DNA of 64,000 nt from NCBI RefSeq assembly GCF_032362555.1, contig NC_083523.1, forward strand, positions 6,547,501 through 6,611,500. The letters are read 5' to 3'. The notes under the pieces are model-generated. The model had not been told where the DNA came from. It saw only the letters and a program-made list of their open reading frames with translations, and did not search any database. Positions within the stretch are counted from its first letter, which is position 1; each line of letters begins with the position of its first letter. The translations under genes and the position numbers were made by a program. This DNA comes from Amyelois transitella. Taxonomy: Eukaryota; Arthropoda; Insecta; Lepidoptera; Pyralidae. Positions 46,830 through 59,472 of this stretch are shown one piece after another.

Positions 46830-46960
46830 GATCCTTGTTGTAGGCTATAATCTATTTGAACCTCAATTTCTATCATAAAGCCATACATATGAACGTGACC
46901 TTATAGTCTTTTTAAGTCTATTGGCTCTGTAGACAGAGCAAGGGATATGAATATATGTAT
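46830..46960 (+). mobile_element. SINE family A fragment
   Basis: Degenerate sense copy from TCCTTGTTGTAGGC to AAGGGATATGAATATATGTA. Confidence 0.6.
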
Positions 46961-47905
46961 ACATGTACATATGTATATGTTAAGTTTATATATGAAATAG
47001 GCAGACTAGATTTTGTTTAAGAAATCACTAAATGAAAGAAGTTTTTATCAGCGTGATTGCGGGAGCGAAGATATTTCAGATGATTTTTGGCCATTTTCCC
47101 AGAAAATCAAAATCAATATTTTATTCAGACAAAAGGTCTTCGCAGGCGCTGTCCCACGTTATTTAACTTTTCAATAAATTTAACTTAAGTTTTGTATATA
47201 ATATCAGTAGGTATTAGTCAAAAAGCTACAAGCTACCTAAGCACTTAATCATCTATCTCATCTCTTCAAGGAACAGAATGGAAAGCTCTTCAAAATGGAC
47301 ACAGAATCCCTTTTCAGAACAGAACGAAACTCTCCCCAAAATGGTGCTGGTAATATCGCCCAAACAAATCGACCACTGTTAAGAAAAGATGCACCAACTG
47401 AAGAAACGTTTTCTAATACTGATCGTCTACTCGCCAGAGAAACGAAAGAGTATGTTGCGGGAGCGGGGAAATTCACAGGCAAGGCAACTCTAAAGAATGG
47501 AAAGAAACATAGTGCTTTTGTATTTTAAAGAAACATTGTATTGCATTGTTCAAGTTTATCCTAACGAAAATAAATCTCCAACAAAAATACTTCGGAAACG
47601 TAATTCCATATCGATCCAGAATCGACCGCCAATTCTCAATCTGTTGCGCAGTAAATCTGCGCAGTGGGGCTACAAATTACGCCTATATCGGAACTATATC
47701 GCAACGATATCGTTGCTATGGCAACTGTGAGAAAATATCACTGACAGGGTCAGAGTTTGTAAGCGTATTTTTTTGCACATTAAAGGTAATAGGTGCACAT
47801 TCGTCTAGTGGTAGCATCCATTTTTATCTAGTAGCGAAAAAAACCTAGTAATTGCCAGCTGATTCTCTTTCTGAGCAGTTTGTAAAAGTCAATAACGAAA
47901 AAGGC
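46961..47905. other. Segment with an unidentified non-AT-rich block
   Basis: 47258-47528 is open for 75 or more codons on both strands (plus-strand start MDTESLFRTERNSPQNGAGN). It is more GC-rich than its surroundings, with no domain I recognise. It may be a remnant of a repeat or exon. A perfect 16-bp palindrome GCAACGATATCGTTGC lies at 47701-47716. Confidence 0.3.
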
Positions 47906-48008
47906 TAATAGACTTGGGATTCTTCTTTTAGGTTACCTTATCGTATATACCTACTAGGCTTCTCGAAATTATTGGCTCTGTCTACCTTGTAATGGATAAA
48001 GACATAGT
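47906..48008 (+). mobile_element. SINE family A fragment
   Basis: ACTTGGGATTCTTCTTTTAG then ATTGGCTCTGTCTACCTTGT. Confidence 0.6.
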
Positions 48009-48019
48009 TTTATTAATGT

Positions 48020-48255
48020 ACTAGCTGTTGCCCGCGACTTCGTCCGCGTAACCCACACTAAAAATGACGAAGTTTCATACAAACTTGCAACCCCTATTTC
48101 ACCCTCTTAGGAATAGAATTTCCAAAAATCCTTTCTTAGTGGATCCCTCCTAATTAAAATGTACCTTCCTGCCAAATTTCATCTTTATTGGCTCAGTAGA
48201 TTTCGAGATTTCGTGATTCCTAAGTGAGTGTTTTTCGCTTATATATATATAGATA
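48020..48255 (+). repeat. Group D repeat (CTAGCTGTTGCCCGCG type)
   Basis: ACTAGCTGTTGCCCGCGACT to GAGTGTTTTTCGCTTATATA. Its body differs from the 41088 type. Confidence 0.65.
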
Positions 48256-48587
48256 GAAGATAGATAGATTCATGTAAGAAAATAAAAAATATACCAAAAC
48301 GTCAAAGAAACGTCACGTCTTCATCCTTTACGGGATAGATAGAGCCAATAGTCACAATACTCGAAGGTGACCACAGTAATACCTTGTGATAAGTTGAATG
48401 GTTTCTAATATAAAAACATACTTTTATTGCATTCATTATTATCGTCCAAGTTTCGTGTACGACCATAATCCTAAAATGGTAAGTTATATTTCAAATATTA
48501 TATGTCATGATTAAATGAATGGCCCAGGAAGGATTCTCGCATCATGTTCTATTTGGGCTACTTTACCATCAAATTCAGTTTCTATCT

Positions 48588-48851
48588 ATACTAATATTAT
48601 AAAAAGGAAGAGTTTGTTTGTTTGAACGCGCTAATCTCATGAACTTCTGGTTCGAATTGAAAATTTCTTTTTGCGTTGAATAGACCATTTATCGGGGAAG
48701 GCTTTAGGCTATATAACATCACGCTGCAACTATAATGAGCAAAGAAATAATGGAAAATGTGAAAAAAATGGGGTAATTTAATAATCCTTGAGGGCTTCAA
48801 TGATGCTCAAAATAACTATTCCACGCGGACGAAGTTGCGGGTACAGCTAGT
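48588..48851 (-). repeat. Group D repeat (CTAGCTGTGCCCGCG type)
   Basis: Same family as 41088-41349. Both contain AATAACTATTCCACGCGGAC. Confidence 0.75.
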
Positions 48852-49138
48852 TCTTTATACACGCAAACAGGAAAATTTAATCCTAAATACGGTTCAAAGT
48901 ATGAAAATAAATTTGAAAAAGTAAAACCAATAGAACGACGCCTGCGCAAGTAATTTGATATTGCAAGTTCAATGGTATAAACTTTTTTCTAACAACTTTT
49001 TTACTTATTTCAGTCAGCGAACTTGAATGAACGGAACGGCATCCATATTGATGGTCTGTTTTTTAACCATTTTTCGTACCAAGTTACCATTCTTGCAATG
49101 AAGAGACATACAAGATTTTTTTATTTATTTATAGCATA

Positions 49139-49385
49139 ACATACATGTAGTCACGTCTATATTCCTTGTGGGATAGACAAAGCGAATAGTCTCAAAAAGA
49201 CTGAAAGGCCACGTTCAGATGCATGATTTAAGATGGAATTGAGATAAAAATAGTGACAGATGCTAGCCCATCGCCTAAATGAAGAATCCCAAGTTTTGAG
49301 CCATTCCCTTAGACGCCTTTTACGACATCCATGGGAAAGATATTGTCTTATTCTTTTTATATTAGTGCTGGGTACCTACCACACT
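49139..49385 (-). mobile_element. SINE family A copy
   Basis: Antisense ACATACATGTAGTCACGTCT to GTGCTGGGTACCTACCACAC. Confidence 0.85.
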
Positions 49386-49799
49386 GGAGAAGAAGCTGGC
49401 TTTATTCTGTTTTCTAGGTTTATTGTAGGTCTGTAATGAAAAAAAAAATATGTTGGTAAATTGTACTTTTATTAGTGTGAAGTTATACGTTCTTTAAAAA
49501 TTTTTAAGCAATTTTGTGTATAATATCAAAGTTCCAAGGTTTTTTTCGGTCCTAAGTAGTATTTTAGTCGTCACTAGAACAGATGAGAATTATAGATATC
49601 AATGTTTAACCAAGAAAATACATAATTTGAATTAAAAACTATAAAAAACCCATAACAAAATCCATAATTTATGCAATAAACCTTAATTTTTAAATTTCTA
49701 GATTGCTACATTTTACCACAACACAGGTCAATGACACATTATTTTAAAGTTGATCTATATTTCACAAAAACCTAGCGGCAAAAAAAACGCCTCACCCAT

Positions 49800-50000
49800 C
49801 TCATTCTAAAATTTACGCATAGCGAGAAACGTGTGTGTTAAAAAAGGATAGACGCAGTTCGTTGTTTCTCCCCGGTTGTGGGCTGGCGTTTGCAGTCATC
49901 TGTGACGAGCGTTCGGTTCGAGGCGAACATTTGAGTTGATATCCGTCTCGCTCGCTCGTTTTTTTTTTCGTAGACCGAATGTTGACAGGTGATGATGCAA
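49800..50000 (+). promoter_or_regulatory. Possible promoter/5' exon, GC-rich patch
   Basis: GCAGTCATCTGTGACGAGCG followed by TTCGGTTCGAGGCGAACATT resembles an initiator with a downstream element. A donor-like GACAG|GTGATG occurs at about 49988. The NRF-1-like core GCGCATGCG lies at 50260-50268. No coding sequence is attached. Confidence 0.3.
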
Positions 50001-50477
50001 CGTGTGTTTTATCAAGGCTATGATATTATCAGATTGCTATTTTTTTTTTATTAAGATGTTATAGGTATTTTTACTATTTTTTTAACTTATGTTTGAAACT
50101 TTCAAAATTAGGTTTCCTTAACTTTTTGACATTCTTTTTTCTGAAATGTATTTTTTTGCGTGGGGAAATATGTAAATTACTGTGAATTGTGAAAAGTGTT
50201 TTGTTTTGTGTGGAATAAGTATTGACTATTTTTTAAAGTTGCCAAAAATATTGTCAACCGCGCATGCGTTGATGTCTTTTGTACTGTCGTCGGAGCTATA
50301 GAATATTTTTAATTTAACTTTTTTTTAAAATGATAATAATTAATAGTGATCTACTGAATTTATTTTTTATGGGTATTATAATTTCATATAATAAAAAAAT
50401 AATTTACTTTTTACATGCTATATAAGTGTAGAGGGAAAATCTATGACTAAAAGACACTCATTCGAACATTGTAAAAG

Positions 50478-50673
50478 CCAATCAAGGAAAGGCTAATAAA
50501 GCTTGAAGTATTCTTTTAGAGGAATAAGTAAGAAACATATAACTATTTGAATCTCCTTCTCTCTTCCATCATTAAGCTTCATTAATTACACAGCTGTACA
50601 TGGGTTTGCAATTTCTGCAGGACTGTTAGCTCTGTCTTACCCGCTAGCGAAAAAGACGTGATTTCATGTATGT
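50478..50673 (+). mobile_element. SINE family A fragment
   Basis: Degenerate sense body and TATG tail (AAAAGACGTGATTTCATGTA). Confidence 0.6.
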
Positions 50674-50697
50674 ATTTAGAAATAGTTCAATTTAAAA

Positions 50698-50763
50698 CTT
50701 TGGACTATTGGCTTTGTCTACCCCATAAGGGATATAGACGTGACTATATGTATGTATGTATGT
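50698..50763 (+). mobile_element. SINE family A 3' end
   Basis: TTGGCTTTGTCTACCCCATA then AGGGATATAGACGTGACTAT and TATG repeats. Confidence 0.7.
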
Positions 50764-51127
50764 AAAACTTTTAAAATAACAGAAGTAAGCTGCCATGTAG
50801 GTATACGACTTACAATAATATTACGAAACGCCAATCAACGCGAGTAGATCCCATCACTGGCTCACATCAACACTTAACATTTTTTATTGACAGAACTACT
50901 TTAGAACAAAAAGCTGATCCGATTCAACACGGCTCATAAAATCGATTCATAATCCCGTAATGAAAAAATCATGAATGTTTCTCTTTAAAAAAAAAAAAAA
51001 AGATTTGTAATGATCGTAGATTAAATTATTATTATTGTAACGGGCGTACTGACACTATGATACAGCAGACATTTGAATAAAGTTCATTTTTTAAATACAT
51101 ACATATTACATACATTCAAATAGATCT

Positions 51128-51257
51128 TGTCACTATTTGAATTTCAATTCCATCATAAAGCCACACAGCGACCGTGGCCTTTCAGTCTTTTCAACACTGT
51201 TAGGTCTCTCTACCCCGCAAGTGATACATACATAACTAAATGTATGTATGTACTTAC
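51128..51257 (+). mobile_element. SINE family A fragment
   Basis: TTGTCACTATTTGAATTTCA to a degenerate tail ATGTATGTATG. Confidence 0.7.
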
Positions 51258-51359
51258 ATACTGACATATCGCAAAGCATAAGCTATACCTAAAATTCCAT
51301 AATAATTAACTCCAATAAATATTGCTAGATACGTCAATATGAGATTTCTTTCTATAGCC

Positions 51360-51736
51360 AGTCTAGGCTCGGAGGCTTCATCGAGATGAAAAGCGCGCGA
51401 ACGCAGTGCTGTGCGAAGGCTCGTGAGCTAAGCACGTTCACGCATGCGCGCGGCCGGTCGGGAACGCATGCGACCGTTTGAAAATGGAACATCGGAAAGT
51501 GACAGCTAATTTTCTTTCTTTTTTTATCGGACAATTTTTTAGGCAAAGATAAAGGTTTATACGGATTGTGAGGATGATGTCAGTTTGTTTGTGTTGATTT
51601 TCAGTGGTTAAGCTTAGTTGACTTGAGGTGTGAAGTGTGGACTGACGGTGCTCAGTGCCGCTTTTATTTACTTTTTTTTTACAAAGTCGTTGGGACTATT
51701 TGAACGTTGAAGGGATTGTTTGTATTACTGTCAACG
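51360..51736 (+). promoter_or_regulatory. CpG-rich promoter candidate and possible untranslated first exon
   Basis: 51380-51480 is dense in CpG (ACGCATGCGCGCGGCCGGTC). It is followed by GCTCAGTGCCGC, an initiator-like TCAGT, and then a strong donor CAACG|GTAAGA at 51737. This fits a 5'-UTR exon of a gene extending rightward whose coding exons are not seen in the window. Confidence 0.35.
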
Positions 51737-52232
51737 GTAAGACTCGTTGGATATTTTGTTTTAAATATTTTAAGATGTGTTATCGGTAAATAGATCAATC
51801 GGGAGTCACATGTTTTTGGTAAATACTGAAATTAAAATTTTTCTATGATCCACGTAGGTACTTTTCATTTACGATGCGGTTTTGAGAACATGATTTTACT
51901 ACCGACATGTTGACTTACTAAAGTCAAGTATATCTATATATTTTTAAATGATGCTCGTTCACTTAATAAATGTACTTATTTCTTTCTGAAAAAAACCTGA
52001 ATTTTATTTAGGTGCGTCAGTAAATAGTTAATCAATTTTCTTTGACATTTTGTAAATAGCGAGTTACCTTTCGAGTTGTAGGTATTTCGAGTTGAATGTC
52101 GGACGCATAGTGAAGTCTTTATACGTAAAACCTACTGTAAAGTTTCATTCAAATAATTCTGAAGTTTATAAAAGAGTAATAAACATACACACTCACAAAC
52201 TCTCGTTTTAAAAATATTAATAACAATATATA

Positions 52233-52452
52233 TACATACATATAATCATGACTATATCTCTTGCGTGGTGGACAGAGCCAACAGTTTTGAAAATACTGAA
52301 AGGCCATATTCAGCTGTATGGTTTAATAATGGAATTAAGATTAAAATAGTGGCAGGTTGCTAGCCTAGTCTATTCCTTAGTCACCTTGTACAATATCCCT
52401 GGAAAAGAGATAGAGTGGGTCTATGCTACAGTGCCGGAAACCACACGGCATA
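52233..52452 (-). mobile_element. SINE family A copy
   Basis: Antisense ACATACATATAATCATGACT to GTGCCGGAAACCACACGGCA. An internal deletion removes the GCCTAAAAG region. Confidence 0.8.
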
Positions 52453-52617
52453 TGAAGAATGAAAGTATGAGGAAAATATAACTAAACCTATAGATTTGGG
52501 ATTTCAACATAAAACAAGATTACTAATAAATCAATGCAACATGCAATCCACAGAGATAAAGCCTCGAAAAATTAACTTTTTGTTACTTAAAATAAATTTT
52601 GTCATTAAATTCTCATT

Positions 52618-52732
52618 CTCATTTCTATCATTAAGCCCAACAGCTGAACGTGGCCTTTCAGTCTTTACATAATTGTTGGCTTTGCCTACCCCGCAAGGGA
52701 TATAGACGTGATGATATGCATGTATGTATGTA
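52618..52732 (+). mobile_element. SINE family A 3' half
   Basis: CTCATTTCTATCATTAAGCC to GGGATATAGACGTGATGATA with tail. Confidence 0.8.
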
Positions 52733-53011
52733 ATATATTCTTTTTTATTTGAATGAAAACAATTATATTTCGAATGAACTATTATTTCGTTAGTCACAGT
52801 TTGTTATAAAACTAAGCAATCAATGGGCCAAGGGCATGGAGTGTGTGTAAAATAATGGTTTTTAGTTACCGTGGTAATTGGTGAAGGACGTAGTTATAGC
52901 TTTTAACAAATGCCAATTGTTTATAAGATCTAAAAAAGACGGATTCTTCTGAAAAATAGCACTTCCATGCTGAGTTGCAAAGAAAACATATAGTGTGTCA
53001 GCTGTTTCTTT

Positions 53012-53249
53012 ACATACATATAATCACGTCTATATCCCTTGCGAGTTAGACAGAGTCAATATGTCAAAACTCTCGAAAAGACTAAAAGGCTTAGTGATGG
53101 AATTGAAATTCAAATAGTGACAGGCTGCTAGCCCATCGTCTACAAGAAGAATACCAAGTTTATTAGCCATTCCCGTAGACGCCGTTTACGACATATATGG
53201 GAAAGCTATGGAGTGGTCCTACTCTAAAGTTCCGGGAACCACACGGCAA
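53012..53249 (-). mobile_element. SINE family A copy
   Basis: Antisense ACATACATATAATCACGTCT to TTCCGGGAACCACACGGCA. Confidence 0.85.
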
Positions 53250-53399
53250 AGTTGTTTATTTTCTATATTTTTGAATTTGGAATTGCACAACTCACACATT
53301 CAGGAAAAAAGTAAAAACCTTTCAAACGGCAACCTATCTCTCTCTCTCATCTTTGGAATGGAATTTGGAATGAATATCTTTGGAATCTGCGAATGCCCC

Positions 53400-53545
53400 A
53401 GTTGCATCTTCCATCATATGGCTTCGGAGCCTGGAGTCCGCTTTCCTACCACCAACCAAGATCAAACCAGGTTTTTACACGAACCTGCCCCTGACTTCCG
53501 CAACCTTTTCAGTGGGAACCTAAGCCACATCACTCTAAACCATGT
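53400..53545 (-). mobile_element. SINE family C fragment
   Basis: Antisense, with TTTTTACACGAACCTGCCCC and TGACTTCCGCAACC. Confidence 0.6.
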
Positions 53546-53549
53546 CATC

Positions 53550-54390
53550 TAAATATGCTGTTGCTTGAATGTAACTACCTATATTATATCATTCACTACA
53601 TTTTAAATCTGTAGAGTCAAATTAGCCATAATAAGCTAGGAGCTAATAGACTTTTTATAAAAAATTAAGTTCTTCCATCCACTATAAAAAATAACAATGG
53701 CTTTTTTAACGCCATCCTTGAGTATATAAAAATTTCAATATAGTACTTAATATTTCACAACCGCATTATGTAACCCAACAAAAGGTACGAGGAAATATAC
53801 AAAGTGATCTTAATTGAGGTAAAAAACTAAATCGGTACTTATTCACTTGTGTACAGTCGACAGAAGTTTATCATAGCAAAGTTGACAATGTTCCGCCGCT
53901 TCTTCTGTACTTACGTATTGCAAGCAGTATACTTAGTAATTTTAATTATACTTATGTGATACCTTGTATCTTTTTTTCTAAAAATAAATCTCTCTTTACC
54001 GATACATATAACTTGGGAATTTTCAAGGCTAGAGCTTGAATATGCTATTTGAGCTTGTGTGCACCATCTTAGGCCGTCTGGCTTACCACCAGGCAAAATG
54101 AGGTCAAGCGCACTAAAATCTGTTATAAAAAGAAGAAAAAAGAATCTGTTTTATTTTGTCAGTATTATAAATCGGTAGTAGACTATATGGTCTAAAATTT
54201 ATTTTGTTCTTCAATGAGTCTACGATATAATTTAGGCTGAATGAGATTAAGTAAGAGTATTGAAATGAAATTATGGGTAAAAATACCCCAAATCATTCAA
54301 TTAAATCAATAACAGTTATTATATTACTTTATTTTTTAATTTATATGGGGCAAAAAATGTATGAAGAACGTTATTAATAGTTTGTATTAA
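53550..54390. other. AT-rich DNA without recognised features
   Basis: The small frame at 53911-54096 (minus) contains no domain. Confidence 0.35.
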
Positions 54391-54392
54391 TG

Positions 54393-54533
54393 ATCACTAC
54401 ATAGCATAAAACAAAGTCGCTATTTTAGTCTGTTTGTCTGTATGCTTAAATCTTAGTGATTCAAGAGGAAGGTTTTTATGTATTATAACATTTATAATTT
54501 TGCACCCGTGCGAAGCCGGGGCGGGTCGCTAGT
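54393..54533 (-). repeat. Group D repeat with CCCGCCCCGGCTTCGCACGG end
   Basis: Reverse complement of 35635-35819, shortened in the middle, ending GGGGCGGGTCGCTAG. Confidence 0.7.
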
Positions 54534-55068
54534 TATATATAAATGTAAACTGAACTCCTGCGATACAAGCTTTGCTTAATGCAGGTCCCATAGAGTAAAG
54601 TAGTGTATAGTGTAAATGTGTTACAACTTTTTTGTAATTGTATTTCTGTGGATAAAATATTTTATATTTTTTTATTTTTTGACAAGTCATACAGATTGCT
54701 AGCCACGAAGTCAGTTCAAGGCTTACGTTATGGGATAGTTCAGTATTTATATTTATTGTACAATTTTTTTAAGTAAGTAGGTAATATAAGTTGTCAATCA
54801 TAATACTAAGGGTATAGTAATATGTTACCGAATGTACTGACTAGTGATTTGTTCCATTAAACTAAAAATTTTTGTACATCATTTAATAGGTCAAATGAAT
54901 GACTCGTTAAACTACGCATAACACTTTTGGAAATTATGTCACCAGGTTTCAAAACAGGTACCTTTATTTCAGTTTGCTTTTAAAAGCTTTCAAGATAATT
55001 TTTGAAAATTTACTCACTGTTCTGCATATTTAGCTATTCCAATTTAGAATACCAACTATAGAGTTAGA

Positions 55069-55235
55069 CGGCCTCTGTGGCGCAGCGGTAGTACGCTTGT
55101 CTGTGACACCGGAGGTCCCGAGTTCGAATCCCGGCCAGGGCATGATGAGAAACGAACTTTCCCTGATTGGCCTGAGTCTTGGATGTTTATCTTTATAAGT
55201 ATTTATTATAAATATAGTATCGTTGAGTTAGTATC
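55069..55235 (+). mobile_element. SINE family B, head and body
   Basis: CGGCCTCTGTGGCGCAGCGG with an intact A box and a near-perfect B box (AGTTCGAATCC), cut off at GTTGAGTTAGTATC. Confidence 0.9.
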
Positions 55236-55362
55236 AAACATCCAATACTCAGATTCAATCAGAGAAAGTTTGATGCATATCATGCCCTGACCTGACTGGG
55301 ATTCGAACCTGGGCCTCCGGCGTCACAGACAAGCCCACAACCGCTACGCAACAGAGGCCGTC
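55236..55362 (-). mobile_element. SINE family B, inverted head fragment
   Basis: AAACATCCAATACTCAGATT to CGCAACAGAGGCCGTC, directly abutting the plus-strand copy to form an inverted pair. Confidence 0.85.
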
Positions 55363-56987
55363 ATGAAAAAATCAGCAGTGATAAACATTTTGCGCAAACC
55401 TAAATTAAATTACTATTTAACTTTAAATCCCTACATTTTTTTTGAACCTGCAGATGATCTATTTATTATCAGCTTAACATTCTTAGTTTATTTATAGACT
55501 AATGCTGTACAATGGAGCTAAATCAAAGCACATCTATATAATAGACAGCTGACAAATAACAACACATCCATATCATCGTATCGGCTTATAAAAAGCTGTA
55601 GGTATAGTTCGGCTCAGTCAGTAGAGCCGGATGTAATCGGTGTTTCAAAAATTAGGGTTGCGACAGAATTATGAATAGGAAAGATTTATTTTCGAAATTT
55701 GTTACAACGTATCACTTATTGACGTCAACATAACTTAAGTCTTAACTTCCAAAGTGCATGTGTAGAAGAAGCGGCGGAACAAACTACACTACAACATTTT
55801 CAACGGACGTCAATTTTCAAATAAAGATCTCTTAAATCTAAAGCGATGAATGCACATTGTCTACTTTAAAATAAAATTCTTAATTGTTTTTGTTTTATTA
55901 TTTTGTTTTATACTTAATAAAATTAATGATTTCAATACAAATATTATGTCAAATAGAATAATATGATATAGTACATACCTACTATACAAATTATGTCGAT
56001 ACCATGTCAAAAATTCACATGCATTTAAGAGGCCATTATGTTAAACTCGGTCCTTTGTATATGAAATAAGTATCTAGAATCTGTAAGGGATAAAGGCGTG
56101 ATAGTTTTATGTATTTATGCAGGAAAAAAAACCTGAATGTGATGTGACCTGGGTATGTAACCCAGTAGTTGATCACATTCAGTATGGGTCATAGAAGCAG
56201 AGGTCGGACCGGCGGGAGTCGCTTCGTTCATAAACGACTTGACTTTGACTTATCAAATTTAGAATCTTAGACAAGATGGTTGACTCAAGGCGTTTCTTCG
56301 CCGTAACAAATAATACATTTTCGTAATTAAATGTAATGTAAATTAAGGCAAATTCATACTTAGAATTGCATCATTATTAATTATTCTTATTATACCCACA
56401 ATTAATTGTTCTTATCCTATTTATTTTCTAATTATATTTGGTCTTTTAGAATTAAAAAGAAATACCAAACCAATTTACGTACTAAAATCATAATTTCTAC
56501 AAAAATATCATCAATCATGAAAAAATCAGCAGAGGCAAGAAACAGCAGTTTCTTTTTTTTAAAAACAAATTGAGTTTTTACGGTTTTTAGGCAACAAAAT
56601 CTATCTCAATTTTTTCACAAATTATGTTCGGTGCGGGTGTTATAAAATTCAGCCAGTATTTTGATGAAGCACTAAAACGAAACACAATATGACCTGTTCT
56701 AGGTTCAAAAAACTTTTTAACAATAAGTTTTTAATTCTCAGTGTGACACTGCATTTTTTAACATTCTATACCTTTTTTTAAAGAATTCTATACCTACCAG
56801 TATTATTTGTTTATTTTTTACAATATTCTAATTCTGAGAACATTTAAATTTCAAATTAGAAAATTTCTCGTTAATATCTCAGAGCCCAGGCTTCCGATGA
56901 AATCTAAGTAACGAGATTACTGGTTTTACACAGTGTATGTTTTGTATAACCATGATTCTTAATTCCATCACTTTATAATTACAGTTC
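55363..56987. other. Unclassified AT-rich DNA
   Basis: No gene recognised. A short family C-like piece (GTCGGACCGGCGGGAGTCGC) occurs near 56203-56222. Confidence 0.35.
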
Positions 56988-57046
56988 AACCTTTCAGTCT
57001 TTCTAATATTGGCTGTCTTTACCGCATAAAGGATAAAGATGTGATA
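56988..57046 (+). mobile_element. SINE family A fragment
   Basis: TTCAACCTTTCAGTCTTTCT then ACCGCATAAAGGATAAAGAT. Confidence 0.5.
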
Positions 57047-57049
57047 TGA

Positions 57050-59046
57050 ATGATTAGAAATAAATGGATTAAGTTCCCTTTTTAGACAAGAGTTGTCGTA
57101 GGTTAGACAAGAGTCGCTTTGTGTCTTGCTTTGTGGTGTGTGTAATCATGGGCTCCTTTTAAAAGAGGACTGAATTGGGATTTACGTCAGGAGAATGATA
57201 ATAACTACAAAAGGCCAATAATTGCAATGTCTTTAGTAGTCTTTTATTTTCCTTAATCCTTAAAATTGTAAATTTTTAATTATATTTTATTTAATAATAG
57301 CAAAGACCTATACTTGGCTATCACGTAGTTTTTCATAAAAGACATATTTTTTACGTATGCATTTTCTATATACCACTATTTCGTACTTCAATTAAAAAAC
57401 CAGTCATGGCCACTCATCGGAACGGTTACAAATAAATATCCGATGCTGCCCCCTGACCCACGTTCCGTGAAACGCAATTAAATTTCTTTGAACTAAATAC
57501 TCGCACTCGTCTTTTTGGGAAGAACAGGTTCCGTTTTAGATCTTCCAAGCTTCATTTACGCTACTGAACCGTTATATAGGTAATGTACGTATCTACCTAC
57601 CGAAAATCATCATTTCCAATCAAAATTAGAATAATAATATAAATGAAACAATTCGTATATTAAACAAACTTTAAAAAAATAACAATAAATATTAACGGAA
57701 GGATTTAAAAAAAGTGGGCTGGGAATCCGCGAGCAAATATTTAAATTTCAATTCGAATGTCGAATATCAATGGGGAGCCATAAGCCACCGAAGTTTTTTT
57801 TTTAAGCCTGCCCGCACTGAGACAATAAAGAAAAAGGCATGGGTAAAGAGAAAAAAATGTATACGAAAACAGCATCTAGATTCGAAATACTGGCTGATTC
57901 GAAGTGGAAACAAAAGGAGTAGCTCTCTGACCGAGATCTTGGCGTACGCGGGCGCGTCTTGTTTTTTTTTATTTTTTACATGTGATTTCTTTTCTCTGAT
58001 GCATCACAATGACGTTCTATCGTCAGCAGTTATTTTGTTAAACAATTACGATGTTATAAGTCGAGACGTTGGGGACTGGTTTTTATTTATTTTTATTAGA
58101 GTAACTCTAACTAGGTAGGTACAGAAAACGGCAGAAACCGGATTTCTCTATGGTTATGGTATGAACAAGGTATTACTTGTATGTTACTCTGTCATATAAT
58201 AATATATTAGTATCATATGATAAGTACAGTATATCTCAGTATAATATTATAATAGTCATAAGTAAAAAGCCAACTTAATCTCACATGCTTTCTAAAACGA
58301 GACTTATTTTAAAGAATTTTATAAATGAAAAACCATTATTTTAATTAAAATATTCATAAACTTGCATACTACTCAATGTTATTAACAGCTTTAGAGCATT
58401 TGTAAATAAATTAAAAAAACTACGGAACTGACCACACATCGAGTTTAAATTAATAAAGGAGCACTTATATCGGAAACAATCAGACTAATGTTGGGTTTAA
58501 TGAAGCTATACAGAGATTGATGAATTAACAATTGATCTATACGGAAACGTAGTATAATGTGCTTCGGTTTGTGACCTCCAACTGTTAGAGAATAGTAGGC
58601 AGATTTAAAAATGATTAACTACCTTGTAACTTACGAAATAAGAGTTATAAAAGTTCAACGAAAAATTTTGGTTCTATTATTAACTTGCCGATTCACTCAA
58701 AACAGGCGAGTTGAGTGATTATCATTGGAATACTTAACTTGAATAATAGCGCTTTTGGCCTACCACGACACTATCATTAACTGGTTTTAATTATTTATTT
58801 AGAGCTCTAGAATGTAGGTAAACTACACCAAAATAAATTGCCGAATTTCTGATAATTTTTAACTTACCGTAACTTTAATGAATACCTGTATTGATATAAA
58901 TGAGTAATAAATATAATCGATGATTAGATCATCGAGAGATGATCGAGAGACTCTGGTAAGGGAACAGGATTCGAATTCACTATCGCTTACTCACACCGCG
59001 TCATCAAATGTTGGAAAATAGTATTTTAACAAAACACATTTAACAT
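57050..59046. other. Unclassified DNA
   Basis: The longest frame (57714-58118) starts at GTG and is rich in Phe and Lys from T and A runs, so it is not called a gene. No repeats of groups A-D are seen between 57.1 and 59.0 kb. Confidence 0.35.
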
Positions 59047-59312
59047 ACTAGCTGTGCCCGCGACTCCGTCCGCGTGGAATAGTTATTTTGGACATCATTG
59101 AAGCCCGCAACGGTGAATAGATTTCCCCGTTTTTTGCACATTTTGCATTATTTCTTTGCTCCGAATAGTTGCAGCGTGATGATATAGCCTAAAGCCTTCC
59201 TCGATAAATGGTCTATTCAACACAAAAAGAATTTTTCAATTCGAACTAGTAGTTCCTGAAATTAGCGCGTTCAAACAAACAAACAAACTCTTCAGCTTTA
59301 TTAATATTAGTA
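59047..59312 (+). repeat. Group D repeat (CTAGCTGTGCCCGCG type), full
   Basis: ACTAGCTGTGCCCGCGACTC to CAGCTTTATTAATATTAGTA, the best sense-strand copy of this subgroup. Confidence 0.8.
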
Positions 59313-59472
59313 AAGAAATTTAAAAAGTGTGTTTCATCTGTCAATAGATTTTTGAATTAAAAACTTAAGTAAACGTAAAATGACAAAATCGGACAAAATT
59401 TTAGGGATATATACATTTCTTTTTTAAATTTCCTCTTCCTAGTTGATGAGAGAACTGGCGACCTCCTTAAGG

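Noticed and set aside
53208..53552. 114-codon plus-strand protein
   Set aside because: Its two ends are antisense SINE A and SINE C sequence.
57714..58118. 134-codon open frame as a gene
   Set aside because: It starts at GTG, is enriched in residues from A and T runs, and has no recognisable domain.
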